Source: Gammaproteobacteria bacterium HGW-Gammaproteobacteria-1 (lineage in GTDB: Bacteria; Pseudomonadota; Gammaproteobacteria; Thiohalomonadales; Thiohalomonadaceae). From it: 64,000 bases of DNA. Position numbers and translations under genes: made by a program. The stretch lies in the NCBI GenBank assembly GCA_002840095.1, contig PGZL01000010.1:1-64000 (forward strand). Reading direction: 5' to 3'. The notes beneath the pieces were generated by a model that was given only the letters and a program-made list of their open reading frames with translations, made no database searches and was not told where the DNA came from. Of the stretch, positions 56,289 to 63,238 are shown one piece after another (position 1 is the first letter of the stretch; each line of letters starts with the position of its first letter).

Positions 56289-56843
56289 ATGAAAGACGCC
56301 ACGATCACCGAACTCGATGCCGCCGCCCGTCGCTACAGCCTCCCGCTGCCCTTGCTCGTCGCCATGGTCTCCGTAGAGAGCGACGGCGACGTGTACGCAT
56401 GGAAGGTAGAACCGCCGTATCGCTACCTGGTTGACGTCCACACCGGGCGTCCGTTCCGCAAACTCACCGGCGTCGAGATCGCCAGCGAGATCGCGCCACG
56501 CGACTTCCCGCACTTCCCGCACAGCTCGCGTGATACCGAGTGGTGGGGTCAGCAGGCCAGCTGGGGTCCTCTGCAGATCATGGGCGCAGTCGCCCGTGAA
56601 TACGGCTACCGCGATCCGTTCCCGCGCCTGTGCACTGCATCGCAGGGGATTCAATACGGCGCGCAGCACCTGCACAACCTGCGCCGCCGCTTCCTCGCCG
56701 AGCACGGCTGGATGGGCGTTGTCGCCGCCTACAACGCCGGCTCGCCGCGCCGCCAGCTCGACGGCCAGTGGGAGAATCAGGCCTACGTCGACAAGGTGCG
56801 CAAGCAGGGCGGTTTCCAGTTCAGAGCGGAGGACTACCAGTGA
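56289..56843 (+). CDS. Lytic transglycosylase (SLT domain), probable endolysin
   Basis: A 184-residue protein without signal peptide. The catalytic glutamate lies in LLVAMVSVESDGDVYAWKVE (Glu30), followed by SWGPLQIMGAVAREYG near residues 95-110 and VVAAYNAGSPRRQL near 150-163, the three SLT motifs. It would cut peptidoglycan for lysis or at DNA entry. Neighbouring spanin and holin genes favour lysis. Its stop overlaps the next start (GTGA). Confidence 0.85.
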   Translation: MKDATITELDAAARRYSLPLPLLVAMVSVESDGDVYAWKVEPPYRYLVDVHTGRPFRKLTGVEIASEIAPRDFPHFPHSSRDTEWWGQQASWGPLQIMGAVAREYGYRDPFPRLCTASQGIQYGAQHLHNLRRRFLAEHGWMGVVAAYNAGSPRRQLDGQWENQAYVDKVRKQGGFQFRAEDYQ

Positions 56844-57097
56844 ATCGCCTGCTCTCCATGCTCCGCTTCCGCCTGCGCCAGCTCGATGCCCGCGGACGCG
56901 AGTCCATTACCCTCGGCTTCGTCTGGTGGAGCTGGCTGGCTGTGATGCTCAAGTTTGTCGCAGGCGGACTCACGCTCCCCGTGGTGGGCGCTGTTCCGCC
57001 GATGGGCGGCGAGGAGTTCGCGCTGTGCGTCGGCGCCCTGCTCGCCGCCTGGCTGGGTCGCGAGTGGCAAGCGCGCGGCCCGGGGGGCGAGCAATGA
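56840..57097 (+). CDS. Small membrane protein of the lysis cassette
   Basis: An 85-residue protein from GTG 56840 with a GGAGGA site upstream. One or two hydrophobic segments are seen (VWWSWLAVMLKFVAGGLTLP near residues 29-48, FALCVGALLAAWLG near 61-74). It may be a holin or antiholin. It overlaps the transglycosylase stop and the spanin start, so it is part of the lysis unit. Confidence 0.65.
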   Translation: MNRLLSMLRFRLRQLDARGRESITLGFVWWSWLAVMLKFVAGGLTLPVVGAVPPMGGEEFALCVGALLAAWLGREWQARGPGGEQ

Positions 57098-57495
57098 ACC
57101 CGGCCGCATTCAAGGTGCGCGCCTTCGCCACCCTGATTGTTCTGACCCTGGTCTTCATCGGAGGCTACCAGGTCGCCGAATGGCGCTACGCCGCGCAGCT
57201 GGAGAAGCTGCAAAAGGACTATGCGGAAGAAAAGGCCGCCGCCATAGTGCGCGCCACCGAACAGGCCCGCGCCCTGGCGCAGGAGGACAGCACGCTTCTC
57301 CTGGAGGTGGCCACTACCGGACAGCGTGACCGTCAGACATTCACCCAAATCAAGAAGGAAATCCGCTATGTGGAAGTTCCCGGCGATTGCACTGTCGCTC
57401 CTGATCATCTCCGGCTGTGGAACGCTGCAAACCACGCCGCCGGTGGAGCCTCCGTCGCGGCAGATACCGGCCGAGTGCCTGACCCCCTGCGCTGA
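57094..57495 (+). CDS. Inner-membrane spanin, Rz-like
   Basis: A 133-residue protein with one N-terminal membrane helix (FATLIVLTLVFIGGYQVAEW near residues 11-30), then a long charged coiled coil (AAQLEKLQKDYAEEKAAAIV). This is the form of Rz, which spans the periplasm and fuses membranes with Rz1 in the last step of lysis. Its 3' end contains the start of the Rz1-like gene in another frame, the classic nested arrangement. Confidence 0.82.
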   Translation: MNPAAFKVRAFATLIVLTLVFIGGYQVAEWRYAAQLEKLQKDYAEEKAAAIVRATEQARALAQEDSTLLLEVATTGQRDRQTFTQIKKEIRYVEVPGDCTVAPDHLRLWNAANHAAGGASVAADTGRVPDPLR

Positions 57496-57652
57496 TCCGG
57501 AGCCGCTTGTGACCACCACCAGCCACTGCCCCGCAGCGTTCGGCGAAGCGACCGACAACCACGTCACTGCAATGGAGGGCTACCGCGAATGCTCCCGCAA
57601 CCACGCCTGCCTGGCGCGCTGGATACGCAACGGCATGGAGGCAGCCCGGTGA
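57368..57652 (+). CDS. Outer-membrane spanin lipoprotein, Rz1-like
   Basis: A 94-residue protein with a signal peptide and lipobox (FPAIALSLLIISGCGTLQTT, Cys near residue 17) and a Pro-rich stretch (TPPVEPPSRQIPAE), typical of Rz1. It begins inside the Rz-like gene (128-base overlap, other frame) and continues beyond it. It is longer than lambda Rz1 and has several extra cysteines in its tail. Confidence 0.8.
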   Translation: MWKFPAIALSLLIISGCGTLQTTPPVEPPSRQIPAECLTPCADPEPLVTTTSHCPAAFGEATDNHVTAMEGYRECSRNHACLARWIRNGMEAAR

Positions 57653-57867
57653 TGCCAGAAAAACTCCAGAACATCGCCGCAGGCACCTCCTACGCCACCA
57701 GCGGAAGCACCTTCCTCATCGGCGGACTGACCGCCAACGAGGTGGCCGCCGTCGGCGGCCTGCTGCTGGCTTTCGCCACCTTCCTGGTCAACTGGTACTA
57801 CGCCCACCGCCGCATGCTCCTGGAAGAGGCGGCACGCCGCAGCGCAGGAGAAGACGATGGCCTTTAA
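57652..57867 (+). CDS. Putative holin
   Basis: A 71-residue protein with two hydrophobic segments (TSYATSGSTFLIGGLTANEV and AAVGGLLLAFATFLVNWYYA) and a charged tail (HRRMLLEEAARRSAGEDD). The pattern fits small class II holins such as the HP1-type family. It would form pores that start lysis. It lies after the spanins and overlaps the portal start by 11 bases. Confidence 0.72.
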   Translation: MPEKLQNIAAGTSYATSGSTFLIGGLTANEVAAVGGLLLAFATFLVNWYYAHRRMLLEEAARRSAGEDDGL

Positions 57868-59722
57868 GTCCACCATTCCCGCCGAGCAGTGGGAAAAGCG
57901 CATCAGCTCCGCCCGCACCCGGCGCGAGAAGTACGAAAGCGTGTGGGCGCAGTACGCGCGACTGCACACCAACGCCTACCAGGCCGTCGCCGACAAGAAC
58001 GACGACGCACTGATCGCCCTGCCCAACGGCGACCAGGTCAAGCTGGGGCTCGTGCACTCCAATATCGAGCAGACCCTCGCCCTGCTGGAGGTGCCCGAGG
58101 TCGGCGTGCGTGCCACCGCTTTCGACTTTGACCGCGAGCTGGGCGCCGCCGACACCCACCGCGAAGCCGTGGTGGAGGCGGGCGTCCACCGCAGCCTGAT
58201 GCGCTCCGGCCTGCTCACCGGCCCCGAGACCGTGGACGCCGTCAAGCATGACGCGGTGATCATCGGGCACGGCGTCATCTACAGCGGCTGGAGCGTCATC
58301 GAGGAGGAGATCGAGACCGACGAAATCTCCGTGCTCCACGAAACCGAGCCGGGCGTCTATGCGCCGCTGCTCGACACCGACGGACTGCCTATCTACGAGC
58401 CGCAGATCGAAATGCAGGTATTGTTCGATGGCGTGCGCGACGAACACGTCTCCCCGCTGGAGTTCCTGTTCGAGGCCAGTGCCCGCAGCATTCCCGCCGC
58501 CAATTGGCACGGCATGGAAAAGATCGTCCCGCTCGACGTTGCGCGCCAGGACCCGCGCTACCACATCCCCGCCTGGGTGGAGCCAACCAGCTACCGACTC
58601 AAGAACATCTACGGCGAGGAAAGCGATGTCGAGGAGTGCGAGGCCGATTCCGTCAAGCTCATCGTCATCTACGACAAGGTGCACCGCGAACTGCTCACCT
58701 TCCTGGAGGCGACCAAGCCGGCCACCGGCAAGGGTAAGAACGCGAAGCCGGACAAGGGCCTCGTCACCATCGCCGCACAAAAGTTCCCGGTGCGCTTCAC
58801 CGCGCCGGATGCCTCACCGTTCAGCGTATTCGTCCCGCTGCCGGCCAACGATCATCCCTTCGGCATCTCGCAGATCGAGCACACGCGCAATCCTGCGGTG
58901 GAGGCCGACAAGCTGCGCACGCGCATGGCCAACCTCACCCGCCAGCTCAAGCGCATCCCCTGGGCGAAGAAGGGGCGCGTCGATCCCGATCAGCTCACCC
59001 GCGCCTTTACCAAGCCGGATGCCGAGCCCGTGCTCCTGGACATTCAAGAGAACGAAGACCCCAGCAAGCTGTTCGGTGAGCTGCCGTTCCCCGTCGTCCA
59101 TACCGAACTGTTCGCAGGCATCCAACAGGCGCGCGACGATATCCGCTGGGCCTCCGGTGTCTCTGAGGTTCCGTTCGGCGGCGCCAGCACCGCCACGGAA
59201 AGCGAAAACCTGATGGCCGTCGGCGGCGCCCGCCCCAACCGCAAGCGCCGCCTGTACCTGTCCTTCCTCACCCGCATAGCCAACCTGCACCGCGACTATC
59301 TGCGCCAGTTCGCGCCGGAAGGACAACCCATCCGCACCATGGGCGAGAGCGGCGAGGAGCTGCTGCTCACCTACGGCCGCGAAGCGTTCGAGGGCGATAT
59401 CGAACTGGAGGTTGTCGCCGGCGGCGGCGCCACAGCCATCTCGCCGGTCAAGCAAAAGATGCTCCTGGAGATGGGCAACGCCTTCATGGGCAAGTTCGGC
59501 CCCGAGTTCGACCTGGTGTTCATGCGCCAGGCGCTCACCACCATGGACGCGCGCGACATCAACCACCTGATGCGCGCCGCCCGCAACGGCGTCCTCGGCA
59601 ACCAGGGCGGGCCGCTTCCCGGGAAACCGCAGCAGCCCGCCGCAAACCTCGACAACTACACCGACGGCCAGGCCATCCGCGCCGCCATCAATGCACCCAG
59701 CGAAGGGAGAATTACCCGATGA
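57857..59722 (+). CDS. Portal protein
   Basis: A 621-residue protein with the layout of phage portals: an N-terminal helical wing (WEKRISSARTRREKYESVWA), a long stem region (FGISQIEHTRNPAVEADKLR near residues 333-352) and a C-terminal crown. The portal ring sits at one capsid vertex and is the DNA gate for the terminase. It lies downstream of the lysis cassette rather than directly after the terminase. Its stop overlaps the next start (ATGA). Confidence 0.82.
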   Translation: MAFKSTIPAEQWEKRISSARTRREKYESVWAQYARLHTNAYQAVADKNDDALIALPNGDQVKLGLVHSNIEQTLALLEVPEVGVRATAFDFDRELGAADTHREAVVEAGVHRSLMRSGLLTGPETVDAVKHDAVIIGHGVIYSGWSVIEEEIETDEISVLHETEPGVYAPLLDTDGLPIYEPQIEMQVLFDGVRDEHVSPLEFLFEASARSIPAANWHGMEKIVPLDVARQDPRYHIPAWVEPTSYRLKNIYGEESDVEECEADSVKLIVIYDKVHRELLTFLEATKPATGKGKNAKPDKGLVTIAAQKFPVRFTAPDASPFSVFVPLPANDHPFGISQIEHTRNPAVEADKLRTRMANLTRQLKRIPWAKKGRVDPDQLTRAFTKPDAEPVLLDIQENEDPSKLFGELPFPVVHTELFAGIQQARDDIRWASGVSEVPFGGASTATESENLMAVGGARPNRKRRLYLSFLTRIANLHRDYLRQFAPEGQPIRTMGESGEELLLTYGREAFEGDIELEVVAGGGATAISPVKQKMLLEMGNAFMGKFGPEFDLVFMRQALTTMDARDINHLMRAARNGVLGNQGGPLPGKPQQPAANLDNYTDGQAIRAAINAPSEGRITR

Positions 59723-60042
59723 AACCCAGCCTGCTCATCAACGCACAGATCGCCGCCATCACCCGGAAAGGCTTCACCGTCGGCGAACACCGCCCGGTCA
59801 CCCTGTTCGCCGCAGGCCTCGCCGGCGCGGAAAAGGTCACCCTGCAGCTGCTCACCAATGACGAAGATCCCGATGGCGCCCTGGCCGACAACGCCGCATG
59901 GACCGACTACGAGCAGAGCGGCACCACCAAGGTGCTCGACGCCAACAACAGCGTCATCGTCATCGACGCCCCCGGCGAATACGCCGTACTGACCGAAGCC
60001 GCCACCGCCGGCGCGATCCGCGTCGGCGTCTACGGCGGCTGA
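59719..60042 (+). CDS. Hypothetical virion-region protein
   Basis: A 107-residue beta-rich protein (VTLFAAGLAGAEKVTLQLLT near residues 27-46, IVIDAPGEYAVLTEA near 79-93). I do not recognise it. The small immunoglobulin-like pattern and the place after portal would suit a head decoration or accessory protein, but this is inference. It is coupled to the portal gene by a 4-base overlap. Confidence 0.6.
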   Translation: MKPSLLINAQIAAITRKGFTVGEHRPVTLFAAGLAGAEKVTLQLLTNDEDPDGALADNAAWTDYEQSGTTKVLDANNSVIVIDAPGEYAVLTEAATAGAIRVGVYGG

Positions 60043-60103
60043 CCTGCGCCGCACTATTTCAGACCCCCGGATTGGCCGGGGAATGAAACAACGAGGAAAC
60101 ACC

Positions 60104-60403
60104 ATGAACGACAACGCTATCGAACAGGAAATCCAGGACAAGGGCCTGACCGCTCCGCGCATCACGCCCGAGCGCATCGAGCAGGTGATCGTCGGCGAGG
60201 ACTACCACGTATTCCCCGGAACCACCCTGACCGTTTGCTGCCTGACCCTGGCCAACGGCTTCACCGTCACCGGCGAAAGCGCCTGCGCCAGTCCCGAGAA
60301 CTTTGATGCCGAGCTGGGCGCCAAGATCGCCCGCGACAACGCCAAGCAGAAGATTTGGCAGCTGGAAGGTTACGCCCTGCGCAACCAGCTTTCCGCACAG
60401 TAA
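60104..60403 (+). CDS. N4 gp49 / Sf6 gene 66 family protein
   Basis: A 99-residue protein with the family pattern RITPERIEQVIVGEDYHVFP near residues 19-38, then LTLANGFTVTGESACASPEN and FDAELGAKIARDNAKQKIWQ. The family is widespread in phages and its function is unknown to me. ATG 60104 follows a GAGGAAAC site. A terminator-like hairpin begins 7 bases after its stop. Confidence 0.8.
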   Translation: MNDNAIEQEIQDKGLTAPRITPERIEQVIVGEDYHVFPGTTLTVCCLTLANGFTVTGESACASPENFDAELGAKIARDNAKQKIWQLEGYALRNQLSAQ

Positions 60404-60410
60404 TGACGCC

Positions 60411-60437
60411 AGGAGGCTTCCATCGTGGAAGCCTCCT
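60411..60437 (+). terminator. Hairpin terminator after the gp49-like gene
   Basis: A perfect 12-bp stem AGGAGGCTTCCA / TGGAAGCCTCCT with a 3-base loop, followed by a short T stretch (TTTA). It separates the portal-side genes from the attC-flanked genes. Confidence 0.6.
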
Positions 60438-60454
60438 TTACCTCGGAGCAAAGC

Positions 60455-61303
60455 ATGAAAGCGAGAAAGAAACCCGTTGTCATCGAGGCGCATCAGTGGT
60501 TCAAGAACGGCGATCACCCTGACGACTACGCAGAAGAGAATCAGCATTACGAGTATCCGCCGGATGCAGCCACCAGGAAGGCACAGAACTGGGAGGGCGG
60601 TGTTGTTCGCTACTTCCGCCGCCCCGGTGTTGATGGCGAGTCGCCGTGCTCCGAATGCGGCCAGCGGTTCCATAATCACGGCTGGATCGACACCCTGGAA
60701 GATGGCCACCGCGTCTGCCCCGGCGACTACATCATTACCGGCGTGGCGGGCGAGCGCTATCCCTGCAAGCCGGATATCTTCGCGGCCACCTATGACATCC
60801 TGGACGAAGCCGCACCGAGCAGCCGTAACCTGCTCCAGCCCCCGCTGCAACGCCTCATGCGCGAGGCGTGGATCAACTGGCACGAGGGCTTCCCCGAGGA
60901 AGACATCCCCGAGGTAAATCCGAGCTTCAGGATGGGCTTCGAGTCGGCGTGCGAGTGCATCATTCCGGCGGGCATCCCGGACGGCGCGTTCGGCGACGTG
61001 CTTGACGAGCGCCTGCGCCAGGTGATGGAGGAGGGCTGGACGCCGGAGCATGACGACAAACACAACGGAGGTCAGCTGGCGCTGGCGGCCGCCTGTTACG
61101 CCGTCGCGCAGGACGCGCGCGAGAACTACAACGACTACAGCCCGCCGCCGTTCTGGCCCTGGGCGGCCGAGTGGTGGAAGCCGAAAGACTACCGCCGGGA
61201 TCTGGTCCGCGCTGCTGCCCTGTTGATCGCCGAGATTGAGCGCATCGACCGCGCCGCTGAGCCTAACGGCTCGGTTCAGCCGACCGCAAAAGCTGGCCGA
61301 TGA
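60455..61303 (+). CDS. Two-domain hypothetical protein ending inside an attC-like site
   Basis: A 282-residue protein. The N-terminal 120 residues (MKARKKPVVIEAHQWFKNG, then SPCSECGQRFHNHGWIDTLE) look like a common phage protein type with a zinc pair. The C-terminal part (DVLDERLRQVMEEGWTPEHD, then PPFWPWAAEWWKPKDYRRDL) is a separate domain also seen in many phages. Its function is unknown. The last 14 codons (from PNGSVQPTAKAGR) run through the left half of the attC-like site at 61261-61366. ATG 60455 has a CGGAGC site upstream. Confidence 0.7.
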   Translation: MKARKKPVVIEAHQWFKNGDHPDDYAEENQHYEYPPDAATRKAQNWEGGVVRYFRRPGVDGESPCSECGQRFHNHGWIDTLEDGHRVCPGDYIITGVAGERYPCKPDIFAATYDILDEAAPSSRNLLQPPLQRLMREAWINWHEGFPEEDIPEVNPSFRMGFESACECIIPAGIPDGAFGDVLDERLRQVMEEGWTPEHDDKHNGGQLALAAACYAVAQDARENYNDYSPPPFWPWAAEWWKPKDYRRDLVRAAALLIAEIERIDRAAEPNGSVQPTAKAGR

Positions 61304-61366
61304 ACCTGAACAGAACACGAAACCCGCCCCGCTTTTGTGGGTCGGCTCTGCAACCGATTGTTAGGA
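61261..61366 (+). repeat. attC-like recombination site 1
   Basis: R'' is GCCTAAC (61261-61267) and R' is GTTAGGA (61360-61366). L'' (CGGTTCAGCCGACC) pairs with L' (GGTCGGCTCTGCAACCG) leaving extra bases on one side, and CAAAAGC (61287-61293) pairs with GCTTTTG (61331-61337). The right end GTCGGCT...ATTGTTAGG closely follows the classical attC consensus. Confidence 0.85.
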
Positions 61367-61375
61367 GTACGTTGC

Positions 61376-61657
61376 ATGGAATACCACCAAACGATGTGGG
61401 CCGAGATGAAGCCCGACGTTTACGACGGAGAGAACTGCGACCAGGTGCGGCCACGCTGGCACGCGCACGCCGAGGGCGACATGGATTCGGACTACACCGA
61501 AACCGTAACTCTCGACTCCAAGCAGTTCCCGCCAGGCACCAAGATTCTGGTGATGGAGCCGTGCTGCCCGAAGTGCGGAATGATACCGGACCTGTGCCGG
61601 ACCGACGAAGGGTGTGACTTCGACTGGGACGCCTGGACACTGGATCAGTACTCCTAA
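61376..61657 (+). CDS. Cassette gene 1, small Cys-rich protein
   Basis: A 93-residue acidic protein (MEYHQTMWAEMKPDVYDGE) with a probable zinc site (MEPCCPKCGMIPDLC near residues 61-75). I do not recognise it. The ribosome site AGGAG (61363-61367) is part of the attC-like R' element, 8 bases before ATG 61376. The stop TAA lies inside the R'' of the next site. Such compactness is typical of integron gene cassettes. Confidence 0.7.
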   Translation: MEYHQTMWAEMKPDVYDGENCDQVRPRWHAHAEGDMDSDYTETVTLDSKQFPPGTKILVMEPCCPKCGMIPDLCRTDEGCDFDWDAWTLDQYS

Positions 61658-61714
61658 CGATCAAATTCAGTGGCCGGAGCGAAGCGACGGTCCCGCTGGA
61701 ATGGAGGGTTAGAA
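61652..61714 (+). repeat. attC-like recombination site 2
   Basis: R'' TCCTAAC (61652-61658) and R' GTTAGAA (61708-61714) pair at CTAAC/GTTAG. Inner arms ATTC-AGTGG and CCGCT-G-GAAT pair with one extra base, and CCG/CGG close the centre. Length 63 bases. Confidence 0.75.
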
Positions 61715-61717
61715 CCC

Positions 61718-61975
61718 ATGTGCAACTGCATGACGTGGTGCCGAGTGCCCACAGACGACAACGGCGGGAAGTACCCGATTAGCAACCATGCGCCAGGGTG
61801 CGAAGACTTTAAGCAGGAGCCTTTCACGCGGCTGGAATACGACGGGACTGCTTGCGTGATGGAGCCACACGAAGCCGGGGCGATGCTCGCCGATAGCGAC
61901 GAGGAGTACATCGTCTCCACTGTGATGTTGACTCGCGATCAGTTCGAGCGGATGCCGGAGTTTCAAGGGTTCTAA
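61718..61975 (+). CDS. Cassette gene 2, small Cys-rich protein
   Basis: An 85-residue protein (MCNCMTWCRVPTDDNGGKY) with clustered cysteines at the N-terminus and an acidic C-terminal half. No family is recognised. ATG 61718 is only 9 bases after the predicted crossover point (61708/61709), and the TAA stop is inside the next R''. No good ribosome site is seen, so it may depend on coupling or on the short leader. Confidence 0.65.
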   Translation: MCNCMTWCRVPTDDNGGKYPISNHAPGCEDFKQEPFTRLEYDGTACVMEPHEAGAMLADSDEEYIVSTVMLTRDQFERMPEFQGF

Positions 61976-62023
61976 CCCCAACATGAGCCGCGCGCCCAGC
62001 GTCGGCTCCATGAGCAGTTAGGC
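61970..62023 (+). repeat. attC-like recombination site 3
   Basis: R'' TTCTAAC (61970-61976) and R' GTTAGGC (62017-62023, an exact GTTRRRY). Inner arms CATG-AGCCG and CGGCT-C-CATG pair with one extra base, and CGC-GCCCA-GCG forms the tip. Length 54 bases, near the short end for attC sites. Confidence 0.78.
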
Positions 62024-62065
62024 GAACTTGCATTTTTCATCCAATCGTGTAAAAGGAGTGGAACT

Positions 62066-63199
62066 ATGAGCGATACACTAAACAGCGCCGCCGTCACGGA
62101 TACCACCGCCACCGCCGCCGGAACCGCCGGCGTGGACGCGGGTGCGGCCCCGCCGACTGAGGGGCAGGGCGAGAAGGATATCGGCCGCGCCGCCGAGAAG
62201 GCCGTGCAGCGCGCCGAGGCGCGCGCCAGCAAGAAGAACACCGGCGACGCCGGGGAACAAGCCGCCGGGGGCGATAAGCCCACCGGTGCGAGCACTCCCG
62301 AAGTCGCCGCCCCCGAGGCCACCACGAAGGAAGGAGCGAAAAGCGCGGAGGAGGGCGATAAGCCCACTCTGGACAGCACCGCCGCCGCCCCCGAGAATTG
62401 GCCGAAAGACCGGCGCGAGGCCTACGCCGCGCTGCCGGACGACACTTCCCGCGCTCTGGTCATGGCCTTCTACAAGGACATACAGGCCGGGTTCACCAAG
62501 GCTACCCAGCAGGTGGCCGAGATCGTCAAGCAGAACGATGAGCTGTTCGGGGCGCTGAAGGAGCACGGCGCAGATGTTCCGCGGGTAAAGCAGTTGTTGA
62601 ACATCGGCAAGATGTTCGAGGCCGACCCGCGCAACGTCATCACCGAACTCGCAAAGGAGAAGGGTATCGAAGTGTTCTTCGAGCGTCCTCTCCCGGAAGG
62701 CGAGATGCCTGAGTTCAAGGACACGGCGGAAATGGCCGAGTGGATGCGCAATCAGGCGAAGAGCGAGGCCGAACGCACGCTCAAGGCCGCGAGTGACGCG
62801 GAGGAAAAGCGCCAGGCGGAGCGCGAGCAGGAAACTGCCCGCAATTCCGCCAAGGAGGCGCTCCAGAAGGAACTGGACGAAGCCGGCAAAGAACACGCCG
62901 ACTTCGGCGAGCACAAGGCCGCCGTGTTCGACACCCTGGCACGCGCGCCGGGGCTTTCAGTGAAGGAGGCCTACCACCTGGTCCGCCTGCCCGCCCTGCT
63001 CAAGCTGGCGGAGGAGGGGACCCAGGCCAAGGCAGAGCTGACCAAGCTGAAGGCCCAACAGGAGCGTGCCGCCAAGGACACCACCCGCCCGCCCAGCAGC
63101 CGCCGCGCCGAGCTGGCGCCGGAAGACAAGAACCTCTCTCCGGCGGAGCGTGCCCACAAGCGCGCCCAGGCCCGCATGGCACAGCAACAGAACGCTTGA
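62066..63199 (+). CDS. Probable scaffold protein
   Basis: A 377-residue acidic, Ala/Glu/Lys-rich protein. The first 110 residues are disordered. Then comes NWPKDRREAYAALPDDTSRA near 113-132, a helical middle, and a long coiled coil (SEAERTLKAASDAEEKRQAE). The tail is basic and ends QARMAQQQNA. Such proteins directly before the major capsid gene act as scaffolds in head assembly. ATG 62066 follows an AAGGAG site. Confidence 0.72.
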   Translation: MSDTLNSAAVTDTTATAAGTAGVDAGAAPPTEGQGEKDIGRAAEKAVQRAEARASKKNTGDAGEQAAGGDKPTGASTPEVAAPEATTKEGAKSAEEGDKPTLDSTAAAPENWPKDRREAYAALPDDTSRALVMAFYKDIQAGFTKATQQVAEIVKQNDELFGALKEHGADVPRVKQLLNIGKMFEADPRNVITELAKEKGIEVFFERPLPEGEMPEFKDTAEMAEWMRNQAKSEAERTLKAASDAEEKRQAEREQETARNSAKEALQKELDEAGKEHADFGEHKAAVFDTLARAPGLSVKEAYHLVRLPALLKLAEEGTQAKAELTKLKAQQERAAKDTTRPPSSRRAELAPEDKNLSPAERAHKRAQARMAQQQNA

Positions 63200-63238
63200 C
63201 CAAGGACGCCTGCACCCCACTTTCGAGGAATATAGGAA

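Noticed and set aside
61261-62023. Reading the three hairpins as ordinary terminators
   Set aside because: None is followed by a T-run, all end in GTTAG and begin with CTAAC, and their arms hold unpaired extra bases. These are attC traits, not terminator traits.
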